From contig JABJMA010000002.1 of assembly GCA_018659605.1 (NCBI GenBank), positions 1 through 46,825 of the forward strand: a stretch of DNA of 46,825 nt, in the 5' to 3' direction. Position 1 is the first letter of the stretch. Each line of letters begins with the position of its first letter. Shown here piece after piece: positions 18,916-28,099 of the stretch. The position numbers and the translations under genes are program-made. The notes beneath the pieces were generated by a model. That model saw nothing but the letters and a program-made list of their open reading frames with translations. It had not been told where the DNA came from and searched no databases. Origin of the DNA: Rickettsiales bacterium (GTDB lineage: Bacteria; Pseudomonadota; Alphaproteobacteria; Rickettsiales; JABIRX01).

Positions 18916-19353
18916 TTAAGAATATAATTCCTGTGCTCTTACCATAAATGCGCTCATCATTTTTTTATAAGCTAAATCAAAAAACATTCTAAGTATACCG
19001 TCGATAAATGGGTTTCGTAATTCACATTCAATAGTAAAATCTATTAATGTTCCTGCCTCCTGATTTTGCAAATGCCAGATATTAAGTAAATTTTTAAAAG
19101 GACCCTTTTTCTGCTTCACATTTATTTGACAAAACTCTGATGTTTGTTCTACAGATATTTCAGAAATATAACTATATGAAAATGCTTTAAAGTTAATTGT
19201 TAGCTCGGCTTCTATAAGCTTATCACTAGAAGATAATACCGTACCCCTATTGCACCATGGTAAAAATTCGGGATATTTCTCAATATCCATAATAAGATCA
19301 TAAAGCTGATCTTTTGAATATGGAGAAAAAACTTGTTCCTTGTGGCGATTCAT
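18916..19353 (-). CDS. RatA/COQ10-type START-domain protein
   Basis: This 145-residue protein belongs to the polyketide cyclase/START-like family of the COQ10/RatA group: SPYSKDQLYDLIMDIEKYPE at the N-terminus, FLPWCNRG, then alternating strands ending in the long C-terminal helix FDLAYKKMMSAFMVRAQELY. In mitochondria and alphaproteobacteria COQ10-like proteins bind ubiquinone and help respiration; in E. coli RatA was described as a ribosome-association toxin. In this lineage the ubiquinone role is more likely. The gene is alone on the minus strand, convergent with the CX5R gene (23-bp gap) and divergent from acs (34-bp gap). Confidence 0.85.
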   Translation of the reverse strand: MNRHKEQVFSPYSKDQLYDLIMDIEKYPEFLPWCNRGTVLSSSDKLIEAELTINFKAFSYSYISEISVEQTSEFCQINVKQKKGPFKNLLNIWHLQNQEAGTLIDFTIECELRNPFIDGILRMFFDLAYKKMMSAFMVRAQELYS

Positions 19354-19387
19354 TTTAATCTATTCCTAAAATAATTTTTAATATCTA

Positions 19388-21256
19388 ATGACTTATAAAT
19401 TCCAATCAAAAGATGATTATATTCAAAAATCTCAGCTAGCGAAAACCAGCCTTGGAGATTTTTGGAGTATAATAGCTGACCAATATAGCTGGCAAAAAAA
19501 ATGGGATCAAGTTTATTCATGTGATTATCAAAATGCCAATTTTAAATGGTTTAGAAACGCTAAATTAAACATCACTGAAAATTGCCTAGACCGACATCTT
19601 CAAACAAATGCAGATAAAACGGCAATTATTTTTGAACATAATGATATAAATAAACCTTCTGAAAAAATTACCTATAAGGAGCTTTACGAACGCGTTAACC
19701 AATATGCAAATCTATATAAAAAATATGGCCTAAAAAAAGGTGATAGGATTTGCATTTATATGCCCATGATGATCGAAAGTGTTGCGGCCTGTCTTGCTTG
19801 CGCTAAAATTGGTGCTATTCATTCCGTTGTTTTTGCTGGTTTTTCAGCAAAATCATTAGAGTCTAGAATTAAAGATTGTGAGGCTAAATTAGTTATTACT
19901 AGCGATTATACTTATAGGGGTGCTAAGAAAATTAATTTAATTGATATAGTTAGAGAAGCCACAAAACAAACAGAATCAATTGAGAATATCTTTATTTTTG
20001 CAAGAGAAGAAAGTCAAACTAAAGATAAACGTGAATTAATAATTAATGATGAAATAGATCAATCAGCCAGAACAGCCGAGATAGAAATAATGGATAGTGA
20101 AGATCCGTTATTTATTTTATATACTTCAGGATCAACTGGAAAACCTAAAGGCGTCGTACATAGCTGCGCAGGTTATATGACCTATGCTGGCTATAGCTTC
20201 GTGAATGTTTTTGATTACCAAGATGAAGATATATTTTTCTGCACTGCTGATATTGGTTGGATAACTGGTCATAGTTACATGATGTATGGACCATTACTTG
20301 CCGGATCAACTATCGTTATGTTTGAAGGTATACCAACTTATCCAGAAGCTGATAGATTCTGGCAAATCATTGAAAAGCATAATGTAACAACTTTTTATAC
20401 AGCTCCAACCGCAATTAGAATGTTAATGAAATTTGGATCTGATATTCCTAACAAATATCAAATGGAATCTCTGAGAGTAATTGGGTCAGTTGGTGAGCCA
20501 ATTAATGAAGAAGCATGGAAATGGTTTTACGAAAATGTAGGAAAAACCAAATGTAATCTTGTAGATACTTGGTGGCAAACTGAAACAGGCGGCATTATGA
20601 TTTCAAATCTAGCAGCATTTGATAATTCAAAAGCTAGTTTTGCTGGAACACCATTACCAGGCATTTTCCCTACTCTTATTAGTGAAGAAGGAAATGAAGT
20701 AAAAAATGCTAATCAGTCTGGTTATTTATGCATTTCAACTCCATGGCCATCAATGATAAGATCAATCTGGGGTGATCATACTCGCTGTATTGGAACTTAC
20801 TTTAATCAATTTCCTGGCAATTACCTTTGTGGTGATGGTGCTCTTTTTGACGATAGTGGAAATTTTAGAATTATCGGCAGAATTGATGATGTAATAAATA
20901 GCTCAGGTCATAGAATTGGAACAGCTGAAATTGAAAATGCTATTAATATGCATCCCAGCGTAACTGAATCAGCAGTAATTGGATATCCTCACTCAATTAA
21001 GGGCGAAGCAATAAAAGCCTATGTAATTGCTAAAAATACGAATATCAAAGAAGAAATTAATGCAATTATCAAAGAGCAAATTGGTAGTATTGCTAAACCA
21101 GAAGAAATCTGTTTTGTTGCTGACCTCCCCAAAACTAGATCAGGTAAAATAATGAGACGAATTTTAAAGAAAATATCTGCTAATAATAATGATTTAGGCG
21201 ATATATCAACTTTAGTAAATCCAGAGATTATTGCAAAACTTCGAGATATTTCTTAA
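19388..21256 (+). CDS. acs: Acetyl-CoA synthetase (AMP-forming)
   Basis: Acs activates acetate to acetyl-CoA through acetyl-AMP. The 622 residues of this ANL-superfamily enzyme contain the P-loop YTSGSTGKPKGVVHS (about 247-261), ADIGWITGHSYMMYGPL, the nucleotide-binding TWWQTETGG, the hinge Asp in IGRIDDVINSSGHRIGTAEI, and the C-terminal catalytic lysine in PKTRSGKIMRR, which is the regulatory acetylation site in many species. The Trp in TWWQTETGG fits acetate rather than longer acids; a propionyl-CoA synthetase is the nearest alternative. The family length is about 650, so the N-terminus is slightly short. With lpdA and sucB it points to an active TCA cycle. Confidence 0.92.
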   Translation: MTYKFQSKDDYIQKSQLAKTSLGDFWSIIADQYSWQKKWDQVYSCDYQNANFKWFRNAKLNITENCLDRHLQTNADKTAIIFEHNDINKPSEKITYKELYERVNQYANLYKKYGLKKGDRICIYMPMMIESVAACLACAKIGAIHSVVFAGFSAKSLESRIKDCEAKLVITSDYTYRGAKKINLIDIVREATKQTESIENIFIFAREESQTKDKRELIINDEIDQSARTAEIEIMDSEDPLFILYTSGSTGKPKGVVHSCAGYMTYAGYSFVNVFDYQDEDIFFCTADIGWITGHSYMMYGPLLAGSTIVMFEGIPTYPEADRFWQIIEKHNVTTFYTAPTAIRMLMKFGSDIPNKYQMESLRVIGSVGEPINEEAWKWFYENVGKTKCNLVDTWWQTETGGIMISNLAAFDNSKASFAGTPLPGIFPTLISEEGNEVKNANQSGYLCISTPWPSMIRSIWGDHTRCIGTYFNQFPGNYLCGDGALFDDSGNFRIIGRIDDVINSSGHRIGTAEIENAINMHPSVTESAVIGYPHSIKGEAIKAYVIAKNTNIKEEINAIIKEQIGSIAKPEEICFVADLPKTRSGKIMRRILKKISANNNDLGDISTLVNPEIIAKLRDIS

Positions 21257-21526
21257 AATTTATATTTAAAATATTCTGCTATTTTGCATGATGTTATACA
21301 ATAAATTAATATTCAATTTATTAGCTAAGTAATATAGCAATATAGAATATGGAGATATATTATCCAAAATAGGTTACGTCATTATAAAAACCACCGGAGG
21401 AAATAGGTGAGATAATTTTACAAATCGATAAAAATAAAAAAGAAACTCACAAGATATTTATAAGATGAAAATAGGCAAAATATAAAAAAGAACATTCAGT
21501 ATTAAAAAACAAAGAAACTAACTAAG

Positions 21527-21727
21527 TTAGTGGCAAATATTACATCAGTATCTATCGACACTTATCAGATAGAGCCTAAGAGGATGGGACTAAGAACTAA
21601 GAAAATAATTATTTTATATCCAGGAATGCCAGTTGATGTTTTTATCATTACTTGTGAGCGATCATTACTAAATTATATTTTTGCACCTATTTTTGAAAGT
21701 AGTTACAAAGCATTCCGTGAAGAATAA
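21527..21727 (+). pseudogene. C-terminal remnant of a HlyD-type secretion adaptor
   Basis: A 65-residue frame opening with GTG at 21530 reads ILYPGMPVDVFIITCERSLL and continues to AFREE at the end. This is the very C-terminus of the HlyD/PrtE membrane-fusion protein of type I secretion systems (typical LxPGMPVEVFIxTGERTLLxYLxxPL). The upstream 270 bp (21257-21526) have no reading frame that restores the rest of the roughly 430-residue protein, and no ABC transporter or outer-membrane partner is near. I take it as the surviving tail of a deleted gene. The stop lies one base from the end of the convergent 999-residue gene. Confidence 0.75.
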
Positions 21728-21728
21728 A

Positions 21729-24728
21729 TTAATGTAATGACCAAGTTTTAGTTTTTAATTGTTCCAATTCATCTTTAACTATTTCTGCTCTTATACCAAA
21801 ATCAGAGATAGTGTTGTCAAAAATTTCTGAGATATTTTCTTTAGTTAGATCTGGATCCTCCCAGATAGATTTTAATATCATTAAAATATCGTCATTATCT
21901 AGCTTTAAGAGTGTTTTTGATTGTTCTTCAGTTATTAAGGAGTGAGTTAAAATAATTTTAAACTGAGTAATATTCCTAACAATATTTTTCTCATTAGAAC
22001 CCCTCTGCATTACTTCATCAACAAATATATGAGAATCTAAACATATATTTAAAATATAATACATGTTACAATCTTGATCATCTTTATAAAAACTTTTTAT
22101 CTGACTTGTACTATATTCAACTGGTAGTAAATCATCAAAAAGGTAAATCCATTTAATTACGTTATTAAGTTTGAAATTTTTCTCACAAAAGCAATACCGA
22201 AAAAAACTATCCATAATAAAATGATAATCTGCCTCTAATTCTTGACTAAATCTTACAATTGATGATTTATCAGGAGTAATAATACCACATATATTTGCAT
22301 ATTTAACCATTAAATGGTTGATTGCTAACTCACTTTTGTCAATATCAATTCTAAATACATCATAAACAGAATAGGAAAAGTCTAGCTTTCTCAGTAGCTT
22401 AAAAAAATAATCTTCATGCAACCCCTCTTCCAAACCTCTATCTAGCTGATTTTTCACAGCACTTAACAACATCGCACCATTAGTTGCTTTAAACATATCC
22501 ATGATCTGATTTATAGATAATTTGCCTTTACCCTCTAGGAAGTCATCAATTGGGACGGCTAAACTATCAGATACACCCACTTGCCTACGATGAGATAGAG
22601 TTTCATTCGCCTGAAGGTAATTTTCAATCTGCTCAACTCTTAATGGCAATAAAAATAACCTTATATCTAACTCCTTAATTATAATATCCAGCGCTTCATA
22701 AAAATTATTATGTTTTAATAGCTCAGATTTATCGCTCTGACTACACATTATAGTTGTAACATTAATTACAAATTTATTCTTTCTTAAAAACCCATTTGCA
22801 AGTAACTTTCTCTTATTCCCAAGAGCATCGCTATCTATTTTTTTTATTGCTATACTTTTTCCTGAATAACAATCTATTTCATCTCTAACTGTTTTGTTAG
22901 AATAAAATTTTTGTTCTAATATATTTTGCCATAATTCTAAATCTGATATTAATAACTCTTTCTTTTTTGATACTATTGCATCTTCTATACTACAATATAA
23001 GTCCGCATAGAAATCATAATCAAAATTATTCTCTTTAATAAGATCAAACCAATCTCCAAAATTCACTACAGTTATTATATTCTGATTAATAGCATGATAT
23101 GCTGTTTGTAATAATGTTCGCTTATATAAACATTCTTCTTCGACTTTCTTATCCGTTATTAAGAGATGTATCAAGGTTGAAAAAGATTTAATTTTTTGAT
23201 ATGTTGAATTAATTCTATCTGTTTTAAAAATATATGACGACATAATATCTTGTAGCATAATTTTCTTATTTGAGAGAGGTAATCTGTTTAATATAGTCGC
23301 CAAAAAAACTTCAGCATCATTTTGAATAATACCCGGGCCATATGTTATACTTATATAATCACTTGCTGTTTTTATAGCTGCTAACATTTTTGGGAAAGCC
23401 TCAAACTTCTCTGCAATATTTTCTAGGGAAACTTTTTCATCTTTCAGATATTGTACAATTACTTTATTAATTATTTCACTATATTTTATGTCATTCACTA
23501 ATGTTATTATTTGCTGATTATAACCCATAGAAACAAGCTGATTAACAGCTATAGTTATTAATAAACTTTTATATGATTTTGTTTCTTTAGCCCTATTATT
23601 ATAATTGGGATAATATGATTGTATGAATAATTGTCGGACAAACTCTTCTGCTAAATTACTTTTATTAATAATTTTATTTGCCCATTTTTCTATGTCTGAT
23701 ATTGGAGCCTCTTGTGATGCTCTCAGCCCATGCACTACCTGCCTAGCTACTTCACTTGCACCAAAAGAATTACATAAACTTATAGCCTCAAACCATTCAT
23801 CAATATTCTTGATATCTATTACTCCAACATTAATCCCAACCTTGATAAAGCTGCTTGTAAGGCTTTGGAATTTTTTGTTTTTAACCTTTAATAAGGCCTG
23901 ATTCCACAATGGAACATTACATGGTGCAATCTTCTTATCATGCAATAAATAACTAATTATAATTTCACATTGATCATCTGAAAAAGAACATTTGTCACAT
24001 ACATTATCAAACCATTTAAAAACATTATTTGCTGTCATCATATCCTGATTAATAGCAGACTTTATTAAAGCAAAGATTCTAGTTCTAATATTTAAATTAA
24101 TTTCTTCTATTGATACTTCATTTATTTGCTCTTCTATAAAAGATAGTAAATCTAACTCTATTAACTGATATATTTGATTTATTCTTTTATATAATTCTGG
24201 GATTTGTTTTAACTCTTTTTCAGAATCATCAAAATTAGATTTTACTTTATCAAATATTTCAATCTTAACAACATATGATAATTGCTTAAAATCTTTTTTT
24301 ATTACTATTAATCTGCTGTCAATAGAGAAGCATTCTTCTAAAGAATTTTTAAATTCTGCTTTTAATATTTCCAAATTAAATTCCTGATCATTAGGAGAAG
24401 GATTACTTTTTTTCTTTTTTTTCTTTTTCTTTTTTTTTATTGTTACTATTCCGTCATCTGAAGATTTTTCTGACATAGAATCACCATTTACAGCACCTAA
24501 TGATGAAAAAATTTCTTGAGTTGCATTTATAGCCCCTGAACTTTTAATAACTTTTTCTTTTTCAGAGATTTGTTCAATTGATGGGTCATCTGCTAATAGC
24601 AAATCGATTTCTTTTTCCAATCGTAATCTTAATTCATCTTCCTCATAACTTATTTCATCATCACTAGATAATAATAGATCTAAATTCGGCTTATATATGT
24701 CCTTATTCTTTTGATTTTGATATCTCAT
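21729..24728 (-). CDS. Large unknown protein with ten-lysine run and internal repeats
   Basis: The 999 residues match no family I know. The N-terminal 110 residues are charged and probably unfolded and end in a run of ten lysines (K98-K107), encoded by a nearly pure A tract on the coding strand (near 24408-24437). The rest is predicted helical. Two segments resemble each other: INQDMMTANNVFKWFD (about 217) and INQNIITVVNFGDWFD (about 557). Shorter variants of the pattern N-x-x-x-W-(F/A) recur, as in IKNIDEWFEA, DIEKWANK and DLELWQNI, spaced like helical repeats of the TPR/PPR type. No signal peptide or membrane segment is seen. Large helical-repeat proteins with charged disordered ends are typical candidate effectors or host-interaction proteins; that is inference only. 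The long open frame and normal composition say it is a real gene. Confidence 0.7.
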   Translation of the reverse strand: MRYQNQKNKDIYKPNLDLLLSSDDEISYEEDELRLRLEKEIDLLLADDPSIEQISEKEKVIKSSGAINATQEIFSSLGAVNGDSMSEKSSDDGIVTIKKKKKKKKKKSNPSPNDQEFNLEILKAEFKNSLEECFSIDSRLIVIKKDFKQLSYVVKIEIFDKVKSNFDDSEKELKQIPELYKRINQIYQLIELDLLSFIEEQINEVSIEEINLNIRTRIFALIKSAINQDMMTANNVFKWFDNVCDKCSFSDDQCEIIISYLLHDKKIAPCNVPLWNQALLKVKNKKFQSLTSSFIKVGINVGVIDIKNIDEWFEAISLCNSFGASEVARQVVHGLRASQEAPISDIEKWANKIINKSNLAEEFVRQLFIQSYYPNYNNRAKETKSYKSLLITIAVNQLVSMGYNQQIITLVNDIKYSEIINKVIVQYLKDEKVSLENIAEKFEAFPKMLAAIKTASDYISITYGPGIIQNDAEVFLATILNRLPLSNKKIMLQDIMSSYIFKTDRINSTYQKIKSFSTLIHLLITDKKVEEECLYKRTLLQTAYHAINQNIITVVNFGDWFDLIKENNFDYDFYADLYCSIEDAIVSKKKELLISDLELWQNILEQKFYSNKTVRDEIDCYSGKSIAIKKIDSDALGNKRKLLANGFLRKNKFVINVTTIMCSQSDKSELLKHNNFYEALDIIIKELDIRLFLLPLRVEQIENYLQANETLSHRRQVGVSDSLAVPIDDFLEGKGKLSINQIMDMFKATNGAMLLSAVKNQLDRGLEEGLHEDYFFKLLRKLDFSYSVYDVFRIDIDKSELAINHLMVKYANICGIITPDKSSIVRFSQELEADYHFIMDSFFRYCFCEKNFKLNNVIKWIYLFDDLLPVEYSTSQIKSFYKDDQDCNMYYILNICLDSHIFVDEVMQRGSNEKNIVRNITQFKIILTHSLITEEQSKTLLKLDNDDILMILKSIWEDPDLTKENISEIFDNTISDFGIRAEIVKDELEQLKTKTWSLH

Positions 24729-25132
24729 AGATCTCTAAAATATTTTATTAAAATCAATAATAAACTTATATTGCTTTTCCATTCTATAGCTTAGGTAATT
24801 TGCTCATAAAAAATATATGAGAAGAGCCGAGTCAATTTTAGATTTTATTAATTCATTATTTTAGCACTTGCAAAACTCTAGTAATATTATTTACCAGGGT
24901 TGTATCATCTCTCCCTTCTTTTGATTCTGTTAAAGATTTATGTAACTTACTATTTTATATCCAATCTAAATATCGCACATTATCTCATATATCTATCCAT
25001 GTTATTTATTGGTGCGCATATATAACAAACTATATTGTAAACTTCTAGTGATAAATAGATAATAGCTTAGGAAACCACATATCTTCATAAAACAGTTTCT
25101 ATCCATAAATCAGACACTTACCAAAAAAGAAC
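24729..25132. other. 404-bp non-coding spacer
   Basis: Between the end of pyrB and the start of the 999-residue gene, both on the minus strand, there is AT-rich DNA without a reading frame. It should contain the promoter of the 999-residue gene. I see no RNA gene, no strong hairpin followed by a T-run and no recognisable gene remnant in it. Confidence 0.6.
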
Positions 25133-26023
25133 TTAAATGTCTAAAAATGTCAATACTGACTGTCTTATTGCAATGCCATTTGCAACCTGCTTTAGAATCA
25201 TTGATGAGAGACTATCGGCAAACTCATTGCTAATTTCAACACCTCTATTAATTGGTCCGGGATGTAAAATAATTAAATCTTGTTTACGATTTATCAAATT
25301 ATGATCATTCAAACCAAAGAAATAACCATATTCTTTCTCTGAAGCAATAATAGAATTCTTCATACGTTCCTTTTGAATTCTAAGGGTCATTAATACATCT
25401 AGATCTTTTACCACCTCTTTTAGTGAGTAACAAAGCTTAGCATTAGGTATGTTAAGCTTATTGGGCATTAAGCTATGAGGCGCTATTAGATATAAATTAG
25501 CTCCCATTTTAGACAATAATTTAATATTGGATCTTGCAACCCTAGAATTTATTAAATCTCCACAAATACCAATATTCAACCCTTCAATTTGATTCTTATT
25601 TTGTAAAATTGTAAAGCAATCCAATAATGCCTGGGTAGGATGTTCCCTTGCACCATCCCCAGAATTTATAACAGATGCATTTGTATATTCAGATAATTTT
25701 TTTACGAAACCTCCTATTGAATGCCTTATAGTAATAAAATTAGGATTCATTGCAGATAGGGTTTTTATAGTATCAATTTCACTCTCACCTTTCTTAACTG
25801 CAGATGTTGATACATCTATATTTATAACCTCTGCACCCATATTTTTTGCCGCGATTTCAAAGGATGAGCGCGTTCTAGTAGAAGCCTCAAAAAAGAGATT
25901 GATTAACTTCTTATTAATTAAAATATCTGAAATTGGATTTTTAACAAAATAATTAGCCTTCTCAAAGATCTTATTAAGCTCCTCTAATGTAAAATCATCT
26001 ATTGAAATTAAATTACGTACCAT
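25133..26023 (-). CDS. pyrB: Aspartate carbamoyltransferase, catalytic chain
   Basis: PyrB joins carbamoyl phosphate and aspartate, the first committed step of pyrimidine synthesis. The 296 residues include the carbamoyl-phosphate loop FFEASTRTRSSFE, the mobile STSAVKKGES loop with catalytic Lys, SGDGAREHPTQALLD, and the aspartate-binding LHPGPINRGVE. I use the ATG at 26023; a GTG just before it (26026) is an alternative. The start is four bases after the pilT stop, so the gene is translated from the pilT mRNA. There is no pyrI regulatory chain nearby. pyrD is 2 kb away on the other strand. Confidence 0.96.
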   Translation of the reverse strand: MVRNLISIDDFTLEELNKIFEKANYFVKNPISDILINKKLINLFFEASTRTRSSFEIAAKNMGAEVINIDVSTSAVKKGESEIDTIKTLSAMNPNFITIRHSIGGFVKKLSEYTNASVINSGDGAREHPTQALLDCFTILQNKNQIEGLNIGICGDLINSRVARSNIKLLSKMGANLYLIAPHSLMPNKLNIPNAKLCYSLKEVVKDLDVLMTLRIQKERMKNSIIASEKEYGYFFGLNDHNLINRKQDLIILHPGPINRGVEISNEFADSLSSMILKQVANGIAIRQSVLTFLDI

Positions 26024-26027
26024 CACC

Positions 26028-27074
26028 TTATTCTTTTGTTGGTTTTAAAATTGATAAGATTTCATCACTAACTAATCCTTTTGATACAGCAGCCTCAGCA
26101 CTTTCTATCATTGTCTGCATACCATGTTTTTTTCCAACCTGTATCATAGAATATATTTGTGGAATATTTCCTTCACGAATTAGATTTTTTACAGCATTGG
26201 TTGAAATAAGTATTTCATGAATTGGATGACGACCATTTCCATCTTTCAATGGTACTAATCTTTGTGATATAACAGCTGATAAACCCGTAGATAACAAAGA
26301 AGTTGCAAGCCCTTTACTTTCTGCAGGAAATACATCTAATATTCTATTTACCGACTCATAAGCATTATTAGTATGCAAAGTAGAAAATACTAAATGCCCT
26401 GTTTCAGCTGCCGAAAGTGCTAGTTGTATCGTTTCAGGGTCACGCATCTCACCTACTAAAATAATATCTGGATCCTCACGAAGTGCTGCTCTAAGAGCAT
26501 TGGGGAAGGATTTTGTTGATTGATCAATTTGCCTTTGATTGATCAAGCTCTTATCAGATTTATAGACAAACTCTACAGGATCTTCAATCGTCAATATATG
26601 CTTCTGCTTGTTTTGATTAATATAATTAATCACCGACGCCAATGTCGTTGATTTTCCTGATCCTGTGGGACCAGTAACCAAAACCAACCCCTGATGTAAA
26701 TTACATAAATCCTTAATTATATCAGGTGCATTAATTTCTGTAATATCTGGAATTTCAGAAGGTATCTTTCTAAAAACTGCACAAGCACCAGATATATTAT
26801 GAAATGCATTAACACGAAAACGGCAATAATCTCCAAAATTATATGCAAAATCAAATTCCAACTCTTCTTTATAAATCTGATAACTTTCTTTAGATAAGGT
26901 TAAAGCAATAATTTCATCAACTTCTTCAGCTGAAAGTGTAAAAGACCCTACAGGTACTAATTCACCATTCAACCTAACTCTAATAGGTAAATTAGGAATT
27001 ATATGAATATCCGAAACACCGTCTTTTTTGGCGCATGATAAAATCTTGTTAAGAACTTCTTGTGGATTATCCAT
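26028..27074 (-). CDS. pilT: Type IV pilus retraction ATPase PilT
   Basis: PilT is the cytoplasmic hexameric motor that retracts type IV pili. The 348 residues show the N-terminal PAS-like domain (SDIHIIPNLPIRVRLNGEL), Walker A GPTGSGKS (135-142), the Asp box around ILTIEDPVEF, Walker B with catalytic Glu in DIILVGEMRDPETI, the His box STLHTN, and the C-terminal region after HEILISTNAVKNLIREGN. The lack of the PilB-type zinc-binding Cys cluster fits PilT rather than PilB. It overlaps the upstream TPR gene by 8 bases. Together with the two prepilin-like proteins at 29-30.6 kb this indicates a type IV pilus or a related uptake/secretion machine. Confidence 0.93.
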   Translation of the reverse strand: MDNPQEVLNKILSCAKKDGVSDIHIIPNLPIRVRLNGELVPVGSFTLSAEEVDEIIALTLSKESYQIYKEELEFDFAYNFGDYCRFRVNAFHNISGACAVFRKIPSEIPDITEINAPDIIKDLCNLHQGLVLVTGPTGSGKSTTLASVINYINQNKQKHILTIEDPVEFVYKSDKSLINQRQIDQSTKSFPNALRAALREDPDIILVGEMRDPETIQLALSAAETGHLVFSTLHTNNAYESVNRILDVFPAESKGLATSLLSTGLSAVISQRLVPLKDGNGRHPIHEILISTNAVKNLIREGNIPQIYSMIQVGKKHGMQTMIESAEAAVSKGLVSDEILSILKPTKE

Positions 27075-27951
27075 TTTTATTAACTCCTTGGCTTTCTTGA
27101 ATTAAACGTTCTAACACTTTATATCTTTTATGAACAGAATTCCTTGGTATAAGATTTTGATGATTTCGATATCGTGAATTATATAGGATTTGTTTATATA
27201 GCAAATATGCACTTCTATTATTACCTAAATAATCATAGCTAAGTGCTAAATTATAAGAAAGCTTAATATCATTATTATCTGATTTAAAAGCCTCTTCAAA
27301 AGAATCCTTTGCACTTGTATAATCATGCTTCATAGCATATAAATAACCTAATTGTGCAGATATTATTTTATTATTATGTAACATGTTAATATTTTGCAAT
27401 AATGCAATCCCCTCATCAGGCATATCTTCACCAACCAGCACAATATAATTATTCAATGCAACCTCATGATCAGGGTCTGATAATAAAACATCGCTATAAA
27501 ATTGCTTAGAAGTTTCAATATCGCCTAAACGATGATAGGCTGAACCAATAGCAGTTAAAATATCAGGATCAGAGCCATATTTATTAAGAAATTCTTCATA
27601 GTAAAAAATTGCAGCCTCGTAATCTCCCTCAATAAGACTTAAATATGCTTTATTATTCAATGCATATCGTTTTTTCTTTGCATCGCTATTGGTGGAGATT
27701 GAAATATCAAAATTATAATCTGATACCTCTTGCTTATCATCAGGATCTAAATATTCACTCTTATAATTAAAACGATCCAACTCATAATTAGTTTGACGTT
27801 TATCCTCTATAGCTTGATTTTTTTGACTTAAATATACCTGCTCAAAAACAGAAAACTCGACCAAATCCTCAGAATTAGCAATATTAGGTAATAGAATTAA
27901 AGATAGCCATGAAATTATTGTGCAAATATTTTTAGTAAGTGTAGATCTCAT
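27067..27951 (-). CDS. Exported TPR protein upstream of pilT
   Basis: This 294-residue protein begins with a signal peptide (about 1-27, ISWLSLILLPNIANS, no lipobox Cys), followed by a charged linker. TPR units follow, such as NNKAYLSLIEGDYEAAIFYY, TAIGSAYHRLGDIETSKQFY and LSYNLALSYDYLGNNRSAYL. It should therefore be periplasmic. The 8-base overlap with pilT suggests a role in the pilus, similar to the pilotin PilF/PilW, which also consists of TPRs, but it lacks the lipid anchor of PilF. Some Tad-system TPR proteins look alike too. Function by context only. Confidence 0.8.
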   Translation of the reverse strand: MRSTLTKNICTIISWLSLILLPNIANSEDLVEFSVFEQVYLSQKNQAIEDKRQTNYELDRFNYKSEYLDPDDKQEVSDYNFDISISTNSDAKKKRYALNNKAYLSLIEGDYEAAIFYYEEFLNKYGSDPDILTAIGSAYHRLGDIETSKQFYSDVLLSDPDHEVALNNYIVLVGEDMPDEGIALLQNINMLHNNKIISAQLGYLYAMKHDYTSAKDSFEEAFKSDNNDIKLSYNLALSYDYLGNNRSAYLLYKQILYNSRYRNHQNLIPRNSVHKRYKVLERLIQESQGVNKNG

Positions 27952-28099
27952 ATACCTACTCCATACCTAAAATAAGATTTATAGTAGATTTATGAAATTT
28001 ATGGTCTAACAATAAGAGTTTGTAATTTAGCATAATTTTTATCTTTAAGATAAAATCAGTAATATATTTTTTATATAAAATATCAATGTAAATTAAACT

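Noticed and set aside
21530..21727. A true 65-residue gene
   Set aside because: Its sequence is the C-terminal end of a long known family, so it is treated as a remnant.
24408..24437. Frameshift or sequencing artefact in the A tract coding ten lysines
   Set aside because: The frame continues for nearly 900 residues after it and has gene-like content on both sides.
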